A stretch of DNA of 64,000 nucleotides. Source: Pseudomonadota bacterium. GTDB taxonomy: Bacteria > Pseudomonadota > Gammaproteobacteria > Burkholderiales > Burkholderiaceae_B. Position numbers and translations under genes: made by a program. This document shows positions 35,906 to 44,179 of this stretch, piece after piece. The stretch spans positions 3,666-67,665 of the forward strand of contig JAEXOO010000006.1 in the NCBI GenBank assembly GCA_023439305.1. The letters are read 5' to 3'. The notes below the pieces were generated by a model. The model did not search any database and was not told the DNA's origin. It saw only the letters and a list, made by a program, of their open reading frames with translations. Positions within the stretch are counted from its first letter, which is position 1. The number at the start of each line of letters is the position of its first letter.

Positions 35906-36361
35906 TTACTCGGCCGGGAAGGCGTTCCGAACCCATTTCAGCACCTGGCCCTCCAGGGCGATCACATCAAAGCGACAAGGAGGCAGGCGGCCCTGGAAGT
36001 AGCGCCGCGACAGCATCGGCAGCCAGTGCCGCGCCGCCAGGATCAGACGGCGCTGCTTGTCCCGGTTTACACTGGCAAGCGCGCCGCCGAAGCGATCGTT
36101 GCGGCGTTGGCGCACTTCCAGGAATACCAGTTGTCCATCGTGCCAGAGCACCAGGTCGATTTCGCCGCCGCGTGCTTGCAGTTGCCGCGCAAGGACCCGG
36201 GCGCCTTGTTTTTGCATATAGCGCTCTGCCTGCTGCTCTGCCCGATCGCCTGCTTGTTGGCTAGGCGAGCGCCGAGGCGGCGCGGCGATCGGATCGCGGC
36301 GGCGGTGCTGCCGGCGCAGCGTGCGGTTCTGGGCCTGGCGGGCCTGCTCGAAAGGATTCAT
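35906..36361 (-). CDS. yraN: UPF0102 family protein YraN
   Basis: Predicted PD-(D/E)XK endonuclease-fold protein of 151 aa. The conserved core runs from about residue 37: GDRAEQQAERYMQKQGARVL, then R-G-G-E-I-D-L-V-L-W-H-D-G and VFLEVRQRR, which hold the D and E..K-like positions (E-V-R replaces the common E-V-K). FDVIAL lies near the end. The N-terminus has a basic extension of about 35 residues beyond most YraN. The ATG at 36361 is divergent from rsmI with 36 bp between the starts, the usual arrangement. Molecular function is not established. Confidence 0.92.
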   Translation of the reverse strand: MNPFEQARQAQNRTLRRQHRRRDPIAAPPRRSPSQQAGDRAEQQAERYMQKQGARVLARQLQARGGEIDLVLWHDGQLVFLEVRQRRNDRFGGALASVNRDKQRRLILAARHWLPMLSRRYFQGRLPPCRFDVIALEGQVLKWVRNAFPAE

Positions 36362-36397
36362 AGGTACTCGATCAACGATGTTTAGACAGGATTTAGC

Positions 36398-37333
36398 ATG
36401 AGCGACACAGAAAGCCGTATTTCGGCTGCCGGCGTCTGGCAGGGCATGATGGACAAGGTCAGGGGGCAAGTCTGGCCGCAAGCCTGCCTGTATGTGGTGG
36501 CTACGCCTATCGGCAATCTGGGAGACCTTACCCTGCGCGGCTGGCAGGCGCTGGAGCAGTGCGACATTATTGCGGCGGAAGACACGCGCGCCACACGTCC
36601 GTTCTTGCAGGCCTGGGGCATACAGACGCCTTTGATGGCCGCCCATCGGCATAACGAGGCCCAGGCGGCGCAGGCGATTGTCGAGCGTCTGGCGCAGGGG
36701 CAGCGCGTCGCGCTGGTATCGGATGCCGGCGCTCCGGCCGTGAGCGATCCGGGCGCGCGCGTAGTACGGGAAGTGCGCCAGGCCGGCTATCAGGTAGTGC
36801 CCTTGCCGGGCGCCTCGGCGGTGATTGCCGCGCTGATGGGCAGCGGAGCGACGAGCGACGAGAATCCTGCTTTCGCCTTCGCCGGCTTCATGCCTCCCAA
36901 GACAGTGGCGCGGCGCAAGTGGCTGCAGCATTGGTCCGGGCTGGGCATGCCGGTGCTGATGTTCGAATCGCCGCATCGTCTGCGGGCCGCCGTGCGCGAC
37001 ATGGAGCAGGTCTGCGGTCCCGAGCGCCGATTGACTTTTGCGCGTGAGCTGAGCAAGCGCTTTGAGCAGATCCATACCGTGCCGTTGGGCGAGGCGCAGC
37101 ACTGGCTCGACGAAGACAGCCATCGCGAACAGGGCGAGTTCGTGCTGATTCTGCACGAAGCGCCTGCGGCGCAAGACGACGCGCCCGCACTGGATGCGGC
37201 AACGCAGCGCTGGATGGCGGCATTGTTGGAGCAGGTGTCGTTGCGCGACGCTGCCCGTATTGGCAGCCAGGCCAGCGGTGTGCCGCGGGATGTGCTGTAT
37301 GCCTGGGGCTTGGCGCGCCAAACCAAAGACTGA
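36398..37333 (+). CDS. rsmI: 16S rRNA (cytidine-1402-2'-O)-methyltransferase RsmI
   Basis: Tetrapyrrole-methylase-fold rRNA methyltransferase of 311 aa. Characteristic stretches are LYVVATPIGNLGDLTLRGWQAL, AAEDTRAT, HRHNEAQ, ALVSDAGAPAVSDPGARVVRE and LPGASAV. An N-terminal extension of about 28 residues precedes the core. It is divergent from yraN with only 36 bp between the start codons. A terminator follows 14 bp beyond the stop. Confidence 0.97.
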   Translation: MSDTESRISAAGVWQGMMDKVRGQVWPQACLYVVATPIGNLGDLTLRGWQALEQCDIIAAEDTRATRPFLQAWGIQTPLMAAHRHNEAQAAQAIVERLAQGQRVALVSDAGAPAVSDPGARVVREVRQAGYQVVPLPGASAVIAALMGSGATSDENPAFAFAGFMPPKTVARRKWLQHWSGLGMPVLMFESPHRLRAAVRDMEQVCGPERRLTFARELSKRFEQIHTVPLGEAQHWLDEDSHREQGEFVLILHEAPAAQDDAPALDAATQRWMAALLEQVSLRDAARIGSQASGVPRDVLYAWGLARQTKD

Positions 37334-37347
37334 GCTTTACACACGAT

Positions 37348-37383
37348 AAAACCCTGCCCGCATGGCGCGGAGCAGGTTTTTTT
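37348..37383 (+). terminator. Terminator between rsmI and rlpA
   Basis: AAAACCCTGC (37348-37357) pairs with GCAGGTTTT (37372-37380) around a short internal stem, with a one-base bulge, and is followed by a run of seven T. The A run on the other side may also serve rlpA. Confidence 0.8.
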
Positions 37384-37400
37384 ATGCCGCTGCTCTTGCG

Positions 37401-38483
37401 TCAGCGTACGGCGACGGCCGGATTCAGTCCGGTCTGCTGGCGGATGCGCAGGGCCGCGTTGATGGCTTCCGTGCGGCTTTGATAAGGGCCGATCTGCACG
37501 CGGAACAGTTCATTGTGCGCTTCCACCTCAGCATTGCGGTACTCGACCTGGGCGATCTGCCGGTTCAGCTGTTGGGCCAGGGCGGAGGCGTTAGGGCGTT
37601 CGGAGAAGGCGCCGAACTGCAAGTAGACGCGGGTTTCGCCGGAGGCGGTGTTGCGCCGTGGTTGGGCAGCGGGCGTGGCCTGCACGATCAGTTGCTGGTC
37701 GTTGGCATCGCTGCTCCAGCTGGGCGATTCATCCAGTTCCAGTGTCAACTCTTCCTGGGACAGCGCTTCCAGTGCATCCGGGGTCGGTACCCGCTCCTCC
37801 TTGATCACCAGACTGGGCTTGGGAGTCGGCGCGGGAACGACCTGTGTATCGGCCCGGGCGATCTGTATTTCGTTGCTGTCGAATCGGCCGCTGCGTATGT
37901 CGTCTTGGGTGATGGCCTCCACGACCACTGTGCCGCTGCCGGGCGCGATCAGATCCAGTTTGGCGGCCGCCACATAAGACAGGTCGATGATGCGAGAGCT
38001 ATGAAATGGACCCCGGTCGTTGATGCGTACGATGACGGATTGACCGGTCTTGGGCCGGGTCACGCGCGCGTAACTGGGAATAGGCAGCGTGGGATGCGCG
38101 GCCGACATGGCGTACATATCGTAGATTTCGCCGTTCGCGGTCTTTTTGCCGTGAAACTTGCGGCCGTACCAGGACGCGGTGCCCGTCTGGGTAAAGGCTT
38201 TGTGATTGGTGTGGGGGACGAAGCTCTTGCCCAGCACTGTGTAAGGGCGGGTGTTGCTGCGGGCAATGGGTTCCAGGCGAGGGGTGGCGTTGGGGGTGGA
38301 GAGTATGTTGGCGGGGATCCGGGCATCCGGTCCGTCGTCTTTGTAATAACCTCCGCCGCGAGGGGCGGAGACGGTGGATCCGGGCTTGGGCTTGGCGGGC
38401 CGTTTGGGGCTGGACGAGCAGCCCGCCAGCAGCGCCAGGGCCGTCAGCATGGCTCCCAGCGTGCGCAGTGAGTACGGTTTCAT
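37401..38483 (-). CDS. rlpA: Septal-ring lytic transglycosylase RlpA (DPBB + SPOR lipoprotein)
   Basis: Outer-membrane lipoprotein of 360 aa with lipobox L-A-G-C at Cys22. The double-psi beta-barrel catalytic domain is at about 100-190 (GTASWYGRKFHGKKTANGE, then RVTRPKTGQSVIVRINDRGP and RIIDLSYVAA). A long linker leads to a C-terminal SPOR domain (about 280-355, YLQFGAFSERPNASALAQQL) that binds denuded glycan at the septum. The start codon overlaps the rapZ stop by 4 bp, so translation follows rapZ. In many bacteria rlpA instead lies with rod-shape or lytic transglycosylase genes. Confidence 0.95.
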   Translation of the reverse strand: MKPYSLRTLGAMLTALALLAGCSSSPKRPAKPKPGSTVSAPRGGGYYKDDGPDARIPANILSTPNATPRLEPIARSNTRPYTVLGKSFVPHTNHKAFTQTGTASWYGRKFHGKKTANGEIYDMYAMSAAHPTLPIPSYARVTRPKTGQSVIVRINDRGPFHSSRIIDLSYVAAAKLDLIAPGSGTVVVEAITQDDIRSGRFDSNEIQIARADTQVVPAPTPKPSLVIKEERVPTPDALEALSQEELTLELDESPSWSSDANDQQLIVQATPAAQPRRNTASGETRVYLQFGAFSERPNASALAQQLNRQIAQVEYRNAEVEAHNELFRVQIGPYQSRTEAINAALRIRQQTGLNPAVAVR

Positions 38484-39355
38484 GGGACTGGATTGATGGG
38501 GGGCTGATTGCGGTGCCGCACCAGCAAGGGGGCATGGTCGGCGAAGCGCAGAGCCAGTTGCTCGGTGACGTACACGGAGCGGTGCTGCCCGCCGGTGCAG
38601 CCGATGGCGATCGTGAGGTAGTTGCGAGTGTCCTGCATGTACAGCGGCAGCCAGCGGCGAACGAAGCCGGCGATGTCATCAATCATGTTCTCGACCGAAC
38701 CGAACTGGGCCAGCCATTGCGCTACGGGCTCGTCCCGTCCGGTCATGGGGCGCAGGATAGGGTCGTAGTGGGGATTGGGCAGGCATCGGACATCAAAGAC
38801 CAGGTCGGCGTCGCCCGGGACGCCGCGCTTATAGGCAAAGGATTCGAAGGTCAGGACGACGCTGGCGCGGTCGGCCTGCACCAGGTCGCGCACCCAGGAG
38901 CGCAACTGGCCGGGGGTGACGTCGCTGGTGTCGATGACGTGTTCCAGCTCGCGCAAAGGCGCCGTTAGCTCGCGTTCGACGGCGATGCACTCTTCCAGTG
39001 AAGGGGAGCGGCCATCCTGGCGCAGCCGGTCTGTCAGGGGATGCCGGCGCCGGGATTCGGAGTAGCGCTGCATCAAGGTGTGGTCGTTGGCGTTCAGGAA
39101 GATGACGCGCAGCGCGTAACCGTCCTCGCGCAGCTTGGCGATGATCTCGGGCAGCGAGTCCAGATCGCCTGAGCCGCGCACGTCGATGGCTACGGCCAGG
39201 CGCTCCAGCCCCTGTTCGGCCGAGCGCTCGACGAATTCGGCCAGAAAACGGGCGGGCAGATTGTCCACGCAGGTGTAGCCTGTGTCTTCCAGCAGGCGTA
39301 GCGCGACCGATTTTCCCGAGCCGGATATACCGGTGATCAATACAACTTTCAGCAT
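38480..39355 (-). CDS. rapZ: RNase adapter protein RapZ (YvcJ/YhbJ family)
   Basis: Protein of 291 aa with an N-terminal P-loop (GISGSGKS, residues 9-16) and a C-terminal domain including DVRCLPNPHYDP and IGCTGGQHRSVYV. In enterobacteria RapZ senses glucosamine-6-phosphate and targets small RNA GlmZ to RNase E; in other bacteria it binds nucleotides and its RNA targets are unknown. It is transcribed in the same direction as ptsN and hprK, with a 79-bp gap after hprK, and overlaps rlpA. Confidence 0.95.
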   Translation of the reverse strand: MLKVVLITGISGSGKSVALRLLEDTGYTCVDNLPARFLAEFVERSAEQGLERLAVAIDVRGSGDLDSLPEIIAKLREDGYALRVIFLNANDHTLMQRYSESRRRHPLTDRLRQDGRSPSLEECIAVERELTAPLRELEHVIDTSDVTPGQLRSWVRDLVQADRASVVLTFESFAYKRGVPGDADLVFDVRCLPNPHYDPILRPMTGRDEPVAQWLAQFGSVENMIDDIAGFVRRWLPLYMQDTRNYLTIAIGCTGGQHRSVYVTEQLALRFADHAPLLVRHRNQPPINPVP

Positions 39356-39434
39356 TGTGGCTGGGCGCTCCGTGTCACCGGCAGGCCATGCCTGTCCGGC
39401 GGGTTGTCAGAAACAGGGCAGCCATAAGGACTGC

Positions 39435-40361
39435 CTAGTCTTCGCGGCTGTTCATGATGGCCAAGGCCTGGCGTTCGATGAAATCGCCCATGGTGTCAAT
39501 GCCGCGGAAGGCGAGAATGGTGTTGCGCACCGCCGCTTCGACCAGCACAGCCAGGTTGCGGCCGGCAGCCACTTGCAACATGACGCGCTTGATGCCTATG
39601 CCCAGCACTTCCTGAACCTGGTCCTGGGTAGGCAGGCGTTCGAAGTTGTCAGGGTTGGAACGGACGAGGTGCACAATCAGTTTAAGCTTCATTTTACGAC
39701 GAACCGAGGTTTCGCCAAAAATGGTGCGTATGTCGAGCAAGCCCAGCCCGCGCACTTCCAACAGATTCTGCAACAGCGGGGGGCATTGGCCGTCAATGAT
39801 GTTGGGTGCGGTGCGTGACAGCTCGACAGCGTCGTCGGCGACCAGACCGTGGCCGCGGGAGATCAGTTCCAGGGCCAGCTCGCTTTTGCCCAGGCCCGAT
39901 TCGCCGGTAATCAGCACCCCCAGGCCCAGCACGTCCATGAATACGCCGTGCATGGTGGTCTTGGGGGCCAGGCGCTTGCCCAGGTAGATGCGCAGCAAGT
40001 CGATCAGCTGAGCCGCATCGATGGGAGTGTAGAGCAGCGGGACGCCTTGCGTGTCGCAGAACTCGAGCAGGTCCAGAGGGGCGGAGGCATCGTTGGCAAT
40101 GAAGATGGCCGGCACGCCGCCCTGTACAAGGTCTTCCAGGTGATGCTGGCGGCGCTTGATGTCGAAGCGGTTGTAGTAGGAAAGCTCTTCGGGGCCGAAG
40201 ACCTGGATGCGCGAGGGGTGGATCAGGTTCAGGTGGCCGACCAGATCGGCGGCCGACATGCCAAGATCAGGGATCAGGCGCTGGGCGGCGTGCTTGCCGG
40301 CGGCCCAACTGACCGTGATCTTGTCGTTGTTGTCATGGACCAGTTCTTGAACTGTCAGCAT
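39435..40361 (-). CDS. hprK: HPr(Ser) kinase/phosphorylase
   Basis: Bifunctional enzyme of 308 aa that phosphorylates or dephosphorylates Ser46 of HPr-like proteins. The N-terminal DRTGG-like domain spans about 1-130. The catalytic domain has the P-loop GESGLGKSELAL (about 154-165), ADDAVELSR and the K3 loop region beginning ETSVRRKMKLKLIVHL. In betaproteobacteria HprK works with an incomplete PTS rather than in sugar uptake. The start overlaps the ptsN 3' end by 29 bp. Confidence 0.96.
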   Translation of the reverse strand: MLTVQELVHDNNDKITVSWAAGKHAAQRLIPDLGMSAADLVGHLNLIHPSRIQVFGPEELSYYNRFDIKRRQHHLEDLVQGGVPAIFIANDASAPLDLLEFCDTQGVPLLYTPIDAAQLIDLLRIYLGKRLAPKTTMHGVFMDVLGLGVLITGESGLGKSELALELISRGHGLVADDAVELSRTAPNIIDGQCPPLLQNLLEVRGLGLLDIRTIFGETSVRRKMKLKLIVHLVRSNPDNFERLPTQDQVQEVLGIGIKRVMLQVAAGRNLAVLVEAAVRNTILAFRGIDTMGDFIERQALAIMNSRED

Positions 40362-40833
40362 CGTGGTCTTCCGCTTGGGGGGCTGCCGGCTGGGTCAGGA
40401 TGTGGTGGATCGCGGCCGGATCGGTTTCCTGCATGAGCGCCTGGCGCACCTCGGCGTCAGCCATCAGGCGGGCGATTTCCGCCAGTAGATCCAAGTGGGT
40501 CTGGGTGGCTGTTTCGGGAACCAGCAGGAAGAACAGCAGACTGGCGGTGCGCCCGTCGCTGGCATCGAAACGCACGGGTTCGGCCAGGCGCATGAAGACG
40601 GCACAGGGTTCTTTCAGGTCCTTGATGCGGCCATGAGGCACGGCAACGCCGTGGCCCAGCGCTGTTGAACCCAGGCGCTCACGAGCGATCAGGCTATGGA
40701 AAACGGCTGTCCGGGCGATGCCGTGATGGTTCTCGAAGATCAGTCCGGCTTGTTCAAAAGCGCGTTTCTTGCTGGTGGCAGCAAGATCCAGAACCACATT
40801 GGACAGAGGCAATATGCGCGACAAGAGATTCAT
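40333..40833 (-). CDS. ptsN: PTS IIA-like nitrogen-regulatory protein PtsN
   Basis: EIIA(Ntr) of 166 aa, a regulatory phosphoacceptor of the nitrogen-related PTS. The phosphohistidine His67 is in GHGVAVPHGRI. FDASDGRTASLLFFLLVPE and THLDLLAEIARLMAD are typical of the family. The C-terminus is charged and overlaps hprK by 29 bp. The ATG at 40833 gives the standard start; ATG 40842 would add three residues. A perfect TATAAT on the minus strand (complement of 40841-40846) ends 7 bp before the 40833 ATG, and no Shine-Dalgarno is visible, so the mRNA may be leaderless. A terminator separates it from hpf. Confidence 0.94.
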   Translation of the reverse strand: MNLLSRILPLSNVVLDLAATSKKRAFEQAGLIFENHHGIARTAVFHSLIARERLGSTALGHGVAVPHGRIKDLKEPCAVFMRLAEPVRFDASDGRTASLLFFLLVPETATQTHLDLLAEIARLMADAEVRQALMQETDPAAIHHILTQPAAPQAEDHDADSSRTGP

Positions 40834-40840
40834 GACGGCC

Positions 40841-40846
40841 ATTATA
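40841..40846 (-). promoter_or_regulatory. Perfect -10 box abutting the ptsN start
   Basis: TATAAT on the minus strand with a poor -35 (GTGTCC, 17-bp spacer). Expected transcription start is at about 40833-40835, the position of the ptsN ATG. The box lies after the hpf terminator, where a new promoter is needed. Confidence 0.4.
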
Positions 40847-40902
40847 GGGGGAAAATTTCAGCTGGACACGGTTTGAACAGACTCGCCAGTGTGCCATAAA
40901 AA

Positions 40903-40937
40903 CACAAAACCCCGAACCGTAAGGTGCGGGGTTTGTC
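40903..40937 (-). terminator. Rho-independent terminator of hpf
   Basis: ACAAAACCCCG..CC (40904-40918) pairs with GGTGCGGGGTTTGT (40923-40936) with minor mismatches. On the minus strand the stem is followed by TTTTTATGG. It lies between the hpf stop and ptsN. Confidence 0.85.
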
Positions 40938-40971
40938 GGCAGGTCAGGCCTGCTGATGAGAGTTCCACGCT

Positions 40972-41298
40972 TTATGCAGCGGGAACTTCGAGCCTCTTGG
41001 CGGGCTCATGTGCGTGACTGTGCGCCTTTTCCTTGTATTTGACCACCTGGCGGTCGATCTTGTCGGCCAGCAGGTCGATGGCGGCATACAGGTTTTCGTC
41101 GGAAGCGGCGCAGTGGATGTCCTTGCCGGGCACGCGCACGGTGACTTCGGCAGTGTGCTTCAGACGTTCGATGGAAAGCATAACCTGGGAGTCGACCACA
41201 TTATCGAAATGCTTGTCGATTCGACCGACCTTGCTCTTGACGTAGTCGCGGATGGCGGGGGTTATATCGAGATTACGGCCACTGATGTTAAGGCTCAT
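40972..41298 (-). CDS. hpf: Ribosome hibernation-promoting factor (short form)
   Basis: Short HPF/YhbH of 108 aa, which binds the 30S decoding centre and promotes 100S ribosomes in stationary phase. The sequence opens M-S-L-N-I-S-G-R-N-L-D-I-T-P-A-I and continues with SKVGRIDKHFDNV and ENLYAAIDLLADKIDRQVVKYKEK. The long-form C-terminal dimerisation domain is missing. GGAGAG lies just upstream of the ATG. In most proteobacteria rpoN precedes hpf; here lptB does. Confidence 0.96.
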   Translation of the reverse strand: MSLNISGRNLDITPAIRDYVKSKVGRIDKHFDNVVDSQVMLSIERLKHTAEVTVRVPGKDIHCAASDENLYAAIDLLADKIDRQVVKYKEKAHSHAHEPAKRLEVPAA

Positions 41299-41491
41299 AT
41301 AGGCTCTCCGTTGTAGTGATACAGGATGCGTCAGGGACGCGGGAGGATTCGTCTGGAGGCTCCTTACTATTCGATGTTGATGAGTCCAGTATACCTATAT
41401 GTCAGCCGGATTACATGACTTGGATCAAGGGAAAAGATGCAGGAAAACCCTGTGGGGTTGGCGCCGGCCCAAGCAGGCCGGCGAGGTGGAA

Positions 41492-42283
41492 TTACATGCG
41501 GAAGTTCGAACCCAGGTAGACCTTGCGCACGGCTTCATTGTCGATGATTTCCGAGGGATGGCCGCTGGTCAGCACGGTGCCTTCGCTGATGATGTAGGCG
41601 CGGTCGCAGATGCCCAGGGTTTCGCGCACGTTGTGATCGGTGATGAGCACGCCGATGTTGCGGCCCTTGAGAAATTGCACGATGCGCTGGATTTCGATGA
41701 CCGCGATCGGATCCACCCCGGCGAAGGGTTCGTCCAGCAGAATGAAGCGGGGATTGCTGGCCAGCGCGCGGGCGATCTCGACCCGGCGACGCTCGCCGCC
41801 GGACAGGGAGACGGCCGTATTGCGGCGGATATGACCGATCTGCAGCTCGCTGATCAGGGTTTCCAGGCGTTCGCCGATTTCCCGCGAGCTGATGGCGCGG
41901 CCTTGTTCGTCCTGCTGCAGTTCCAGCACTGCGCGGATGTTTTCCTCGACGGTCAGGCGGCGGAATACGGAAGCGTCCTGGGGCAGGTAGGACAGGCCCA
42001 GACGCGCCCGTTTGTGCATGGGCATGCCGGTGATGGGCGTGCCGTCGATTTCGATGCGGCCGGCGTCGGCATGGACAATGCCCACAATCATGTAGAAGCT
42101 GGTGGTCTTGCCGGCCCCATTGGGGCCGAGCAGGCCGACGACCTCGCCGCTTTCCACGGTCAGGGAGACGTCCTGCACCACGGTGCGCTTGCCGTAGGTC
42201 TTGCGCAGGCCCTGGGCGACCAGACTGCCTTTGACGGAACTTTGGGCGCGGGCGGGGGAGGACGGGCTGGAAGATGCAACCAT
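41492..42283 (-). CDS. lptB: LPS export ABC transporter ATP-binding protein LptB
   Basis: Cytoplasmic ATPase of the LptB2FG complex that extracts LPS from the inner membrane, 263 aa. Walker [10 protein letters not shown] is near residue 54, followed by [17 protein letters not shown], the LptB-typical [22 protein letters not shown], the signature [15 protein letters not shown] and Walker [17 protein letters not shown]. An N-terminal Ser/Pro-rich extension of about 20 residues is present. It lies 18 bp after lptA. Confidence 0.97.
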   Translation of the reverse strand: MVASSSPSSPARAQSSVKGSLVAQGLRKTYGKRTVVQDVSLTVESGEVVGLLGPNGAGKTTSFYMIVGIVHADAGRIEIDGTPITGMPMHKRARLGLSYLPQDASVFRRLTVEENIRAVLELQQDEQGRAISSREIGERLETLISELQIGHIRRNTAVSLSGGERRRVEIARALASNPRFILLDEPFAGVDPIAVIEIQRIVQFLKGRNIGVLITDHNVRETLGICDRAYIISEGTVLTSGHPSEIIDNEAVRKVYLGSNFRM

Positions 42284-42301
42284 GTTGGAACGGGATCCGG
42301 A

Positions 42302-42952
42302 CTATTTGCGGGGAGAGGATTTGCGCTGGCATTCGGCCAGGGCGGCGTCGGCGTTGGCGCGGGAGCGGGCTACAGAGCGTACCCGGCCATCCCGGGTGGA
42401 CGATTCCGCTCCGCCGAAGGCTTGGTAGGTGCCGCTTTTCTGGCGATACACGATGCGTTGTCCCTGGATGGTGTCTTGCAACTGGCCGCAGACATAGCGG
42501 TTGACGATGGCCTTGCCGATGAGCTCGATTTCTTCGGTCTTGCCGTTGTAGACGGCTTTGACGCCTTCGGCAGTCATCAGTTCGAACTTGGCGGGGTCTT
42601 CCTGGCGGATGGTCACGCGGGGGCGTTCGCTGACGGTGGCGGTACCGTGTTGAAAGCCCTCGGCATCTTGTTCGATGGCCAGTTGGTCGGCCATGAGCGT
42701 CAGGGCGCCCCGTGTCAGGATGATATTGCCCTTGTAGACGGTCTGCTTGGCGATGTCGTCGTAGGTCAGGGTGTCGGACAGCACAGAGGTGTCCGGTTCC
42801 TGGGCCGGATCTGCGGCGGTCTGGGCATGGGCGGGCGCGCCCGCCAGCAGGGCGAGGGCGGCCGAGGCGACGGCCAGGCCCAGGGCGCGGTGCAGAAGGC
42901 TGAGCAAGGACGCTGGCCGGTGGCCGAAGCGGGCGCTGTGACGCGTGGTCAT
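42302..42952 (-). CDS. lptA: LPS transport periplasmic protein LptA
   Basis: Periplasmic bridge protein of 216 aa with a signal peptide (cleavage near A-H-A-Q, residue 44) and an OstA/beta-jellyroll domain (VLSDTLTYDDIAKQTVYKGNIILTRG, then MTAEGVKAVYNGKTEEIELIGKAIVNR). The start codon overlaps the lptC stop by 4 bp and lptB follows by 18 bp, the canonical lptC-lptA-lptB order. Confidence 0.94.
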   Translation of the reverse strand: MTTRHSARFGHRPASLLSLLHRALGLAVASAALALLAGAPAHAQTAADPAQEPDTSVLSDTLTYDDIAKQTVYKGNIILTRGALTLMADQLAIEQDAEGFQHGTATVSERPRVTIRQEDPAKFELMTAEGVKAVYNGKTEEIELIGKAIVNRYVCGQLQDTIQGQRIVYRQKSGTYQAFGGAESSTRDGRVRSVARSRANADAALAECQRKSSPRK

Positions 42953-43569
42953 GGTGGGGAATCCTTAGAGCTGTTAGAGGATCGCGCTTTTTGTGTTTGT
43001 TGGCCCGAGATTTTAACGTCGGATTCCGACATGACGTTCAATTGGCGAACGCGATTGTCATAACGCATGCCTGTGCCGCGCATGGTGGACTGGCCGTTGA
43101 CCACCAGGGCAGGCTCATTGGTGTAGACCACGTCTTCTTCGGGCAGGATGATAAGCACGCGGCTGCGCACGTCCAGGGCCTCGTCGTCGGCGGTGGCCTG
43201 GCGGTGTATGTGGGCATTGCCTGTCATGGTGATCTTGTCGCCGTCGGCGCTCATGTGGGCCGTATCGGAAGTGGCGATCGTCATGGGCGATTGGGCGCGG
43301 TTGCTGACGGCGCGTGGCTGCTCGATCTCGTAGGAGTCGTCGTCCGGAAAGTGATAGGCGATTGCGCCGTCCAGCCGGTTGGTCGCCGCGCCGGTGGCAT
43401 CGGTGCTGACCATGGTGAAGTTGCGGGCCCAGGAGTCCGGTTCGTGCGTGATGCGGCGCGGCGGGTCGATGGCGACCGAGCGCTGGGTATAGTCGACCGC
43501 CCACCATGTGGCCAGCACAAGCAGGGCCAGCAAGAGCAAAGAGATGACGGTGGGCAGGCGATCACGCAT
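42949..43569 (-). CDS. lptC: LPS export system protein LptC
   Basis: Bitopic inner-membrane protein of 206 aa handing LPS from LptB2FG to LptA. It has one N-terminal helix (about 7-25) and a periplasmic jellyroll (about 45-190) with the LptC-like Y-H-F-P-D-D-D-S-Y-E-I-E-Q-P segment. The ATG at 43569 places the helix at the N-terminus; longer frames are unrelated. It is 2 bp from kdsC and overlaps lptA by 4 bp. Confidence 0.93.
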   Translation of the reverse strand: MRDRLPTVISLLLLALLVLATWWAVDYTQRSVAIDPPRRITHEPDSWARNFTMVSTDATGAATNRLDGAIAYHFPDDDSYEIEQPRAVSNRAQSPMTIATSDTAHMSADGDKITMTGNAHIHRQATADDEALDVRSRVLIILPEEDVVYTNEPALVVNGQSTMRGTGMRYDNRVRQLNVMSESDVKISGQQTQKARSSNSSKDSPP

Positions 43570-43571
43570 GA

Positions 43572-44177
43572 TTACTGGATGACTCCGGTGGTTTTCAGCA
43601 GGCCGCCGTTGATGAATGCTCCCAGGCGGCCCTTGGCGGCCAGGATGGTGTCGCAGCATTCGCGCACGGCGCCCTGGCCGGCCGGCAGGCTGGCGACCCA
43701 GCTGGCCATCTGTGATATGTAAAAGGGCGCATTGGGCACGCTGGCAGAAAAACCCACGCGCTGCATGGCGGCCAGGTCGATGAGGTCGTCGCCCATATAG
43801 CCGATTTCGTTCAGGGCCAGGCCGTTTTCCTGGGCAATCTGGGTCAGGATGGCGACTTTGTCGCGCACGCCTTGATGCACGAAGCGGATGCCCAGCTCGG
43901 CGGCGCGGCGCGCCACGATGCCGCTTTCGCGCCCGGTGATGATCGCCACGGCAATACCGCTTTCACCCAGCATGCGCAGACCGTGCCCGTCCAGGGCATG
44001 AAACCCTTTGAAGATCTCGCCTTGCTCGCTGTACCACAGGCGGCCGTCCGTCAGGACGCCATCCACGTCAAATACCATCATGCGCAGCGCGCGCAAGCTT
44101 TCACGCGTGCTTTCGGGCAGCTTGGCCAGAATCAGGGCTTCGGCAGGGTGCAGGGGGGCGGTCGGGGTGTTCATCAT
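43572..44177 (-). CDS. kdsC: 3-deoxy-D-manno-octulosonate 8-phosphate phosphatase KdsC
   Basis: HAD-type phosphatase of 201 aa producing Kdo from Kdo-8-phosphate. The nucleophile motif is Asp37 and Asp39 in FDVDGVLTDGRLWY, followed by IITGRESGIVARRAAELGI and YMGDDLIDLAAM. No cap domain is present, as expected for the tetrameric KdsC class. Either of two tandem Met codons may start it. It lies 2 bp after kdsD and 2 bp before lptC. Confidence 0.96.
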   Translation of the reverse strand: MMNTPTAPLHPAEALILAKLPESTRESLRALRMMVFDVDGVLTDGRLWYSEQGEIFKGFHALDGHGLRMLGESGIAVAIITGRESGIVARRAAELGIRFVHQGVRDKVAILTQIAQENGLALNEIGYMGDDLIDLAAMQRVGFSASVPNAPFYISQMASWVASLPAGQGAVRECCDTILAAKGRLGAFINGGLLKTTGVIQ

Positions 44178-44179
44178 GG

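Noticed and set aside
36362..37321. Long minus-strand N-terminal extension of YraN running antisense to rsmI
   Set aside because: YraN similarity starts only after the ATG at 36361; the extension is the mirror of rsmI.
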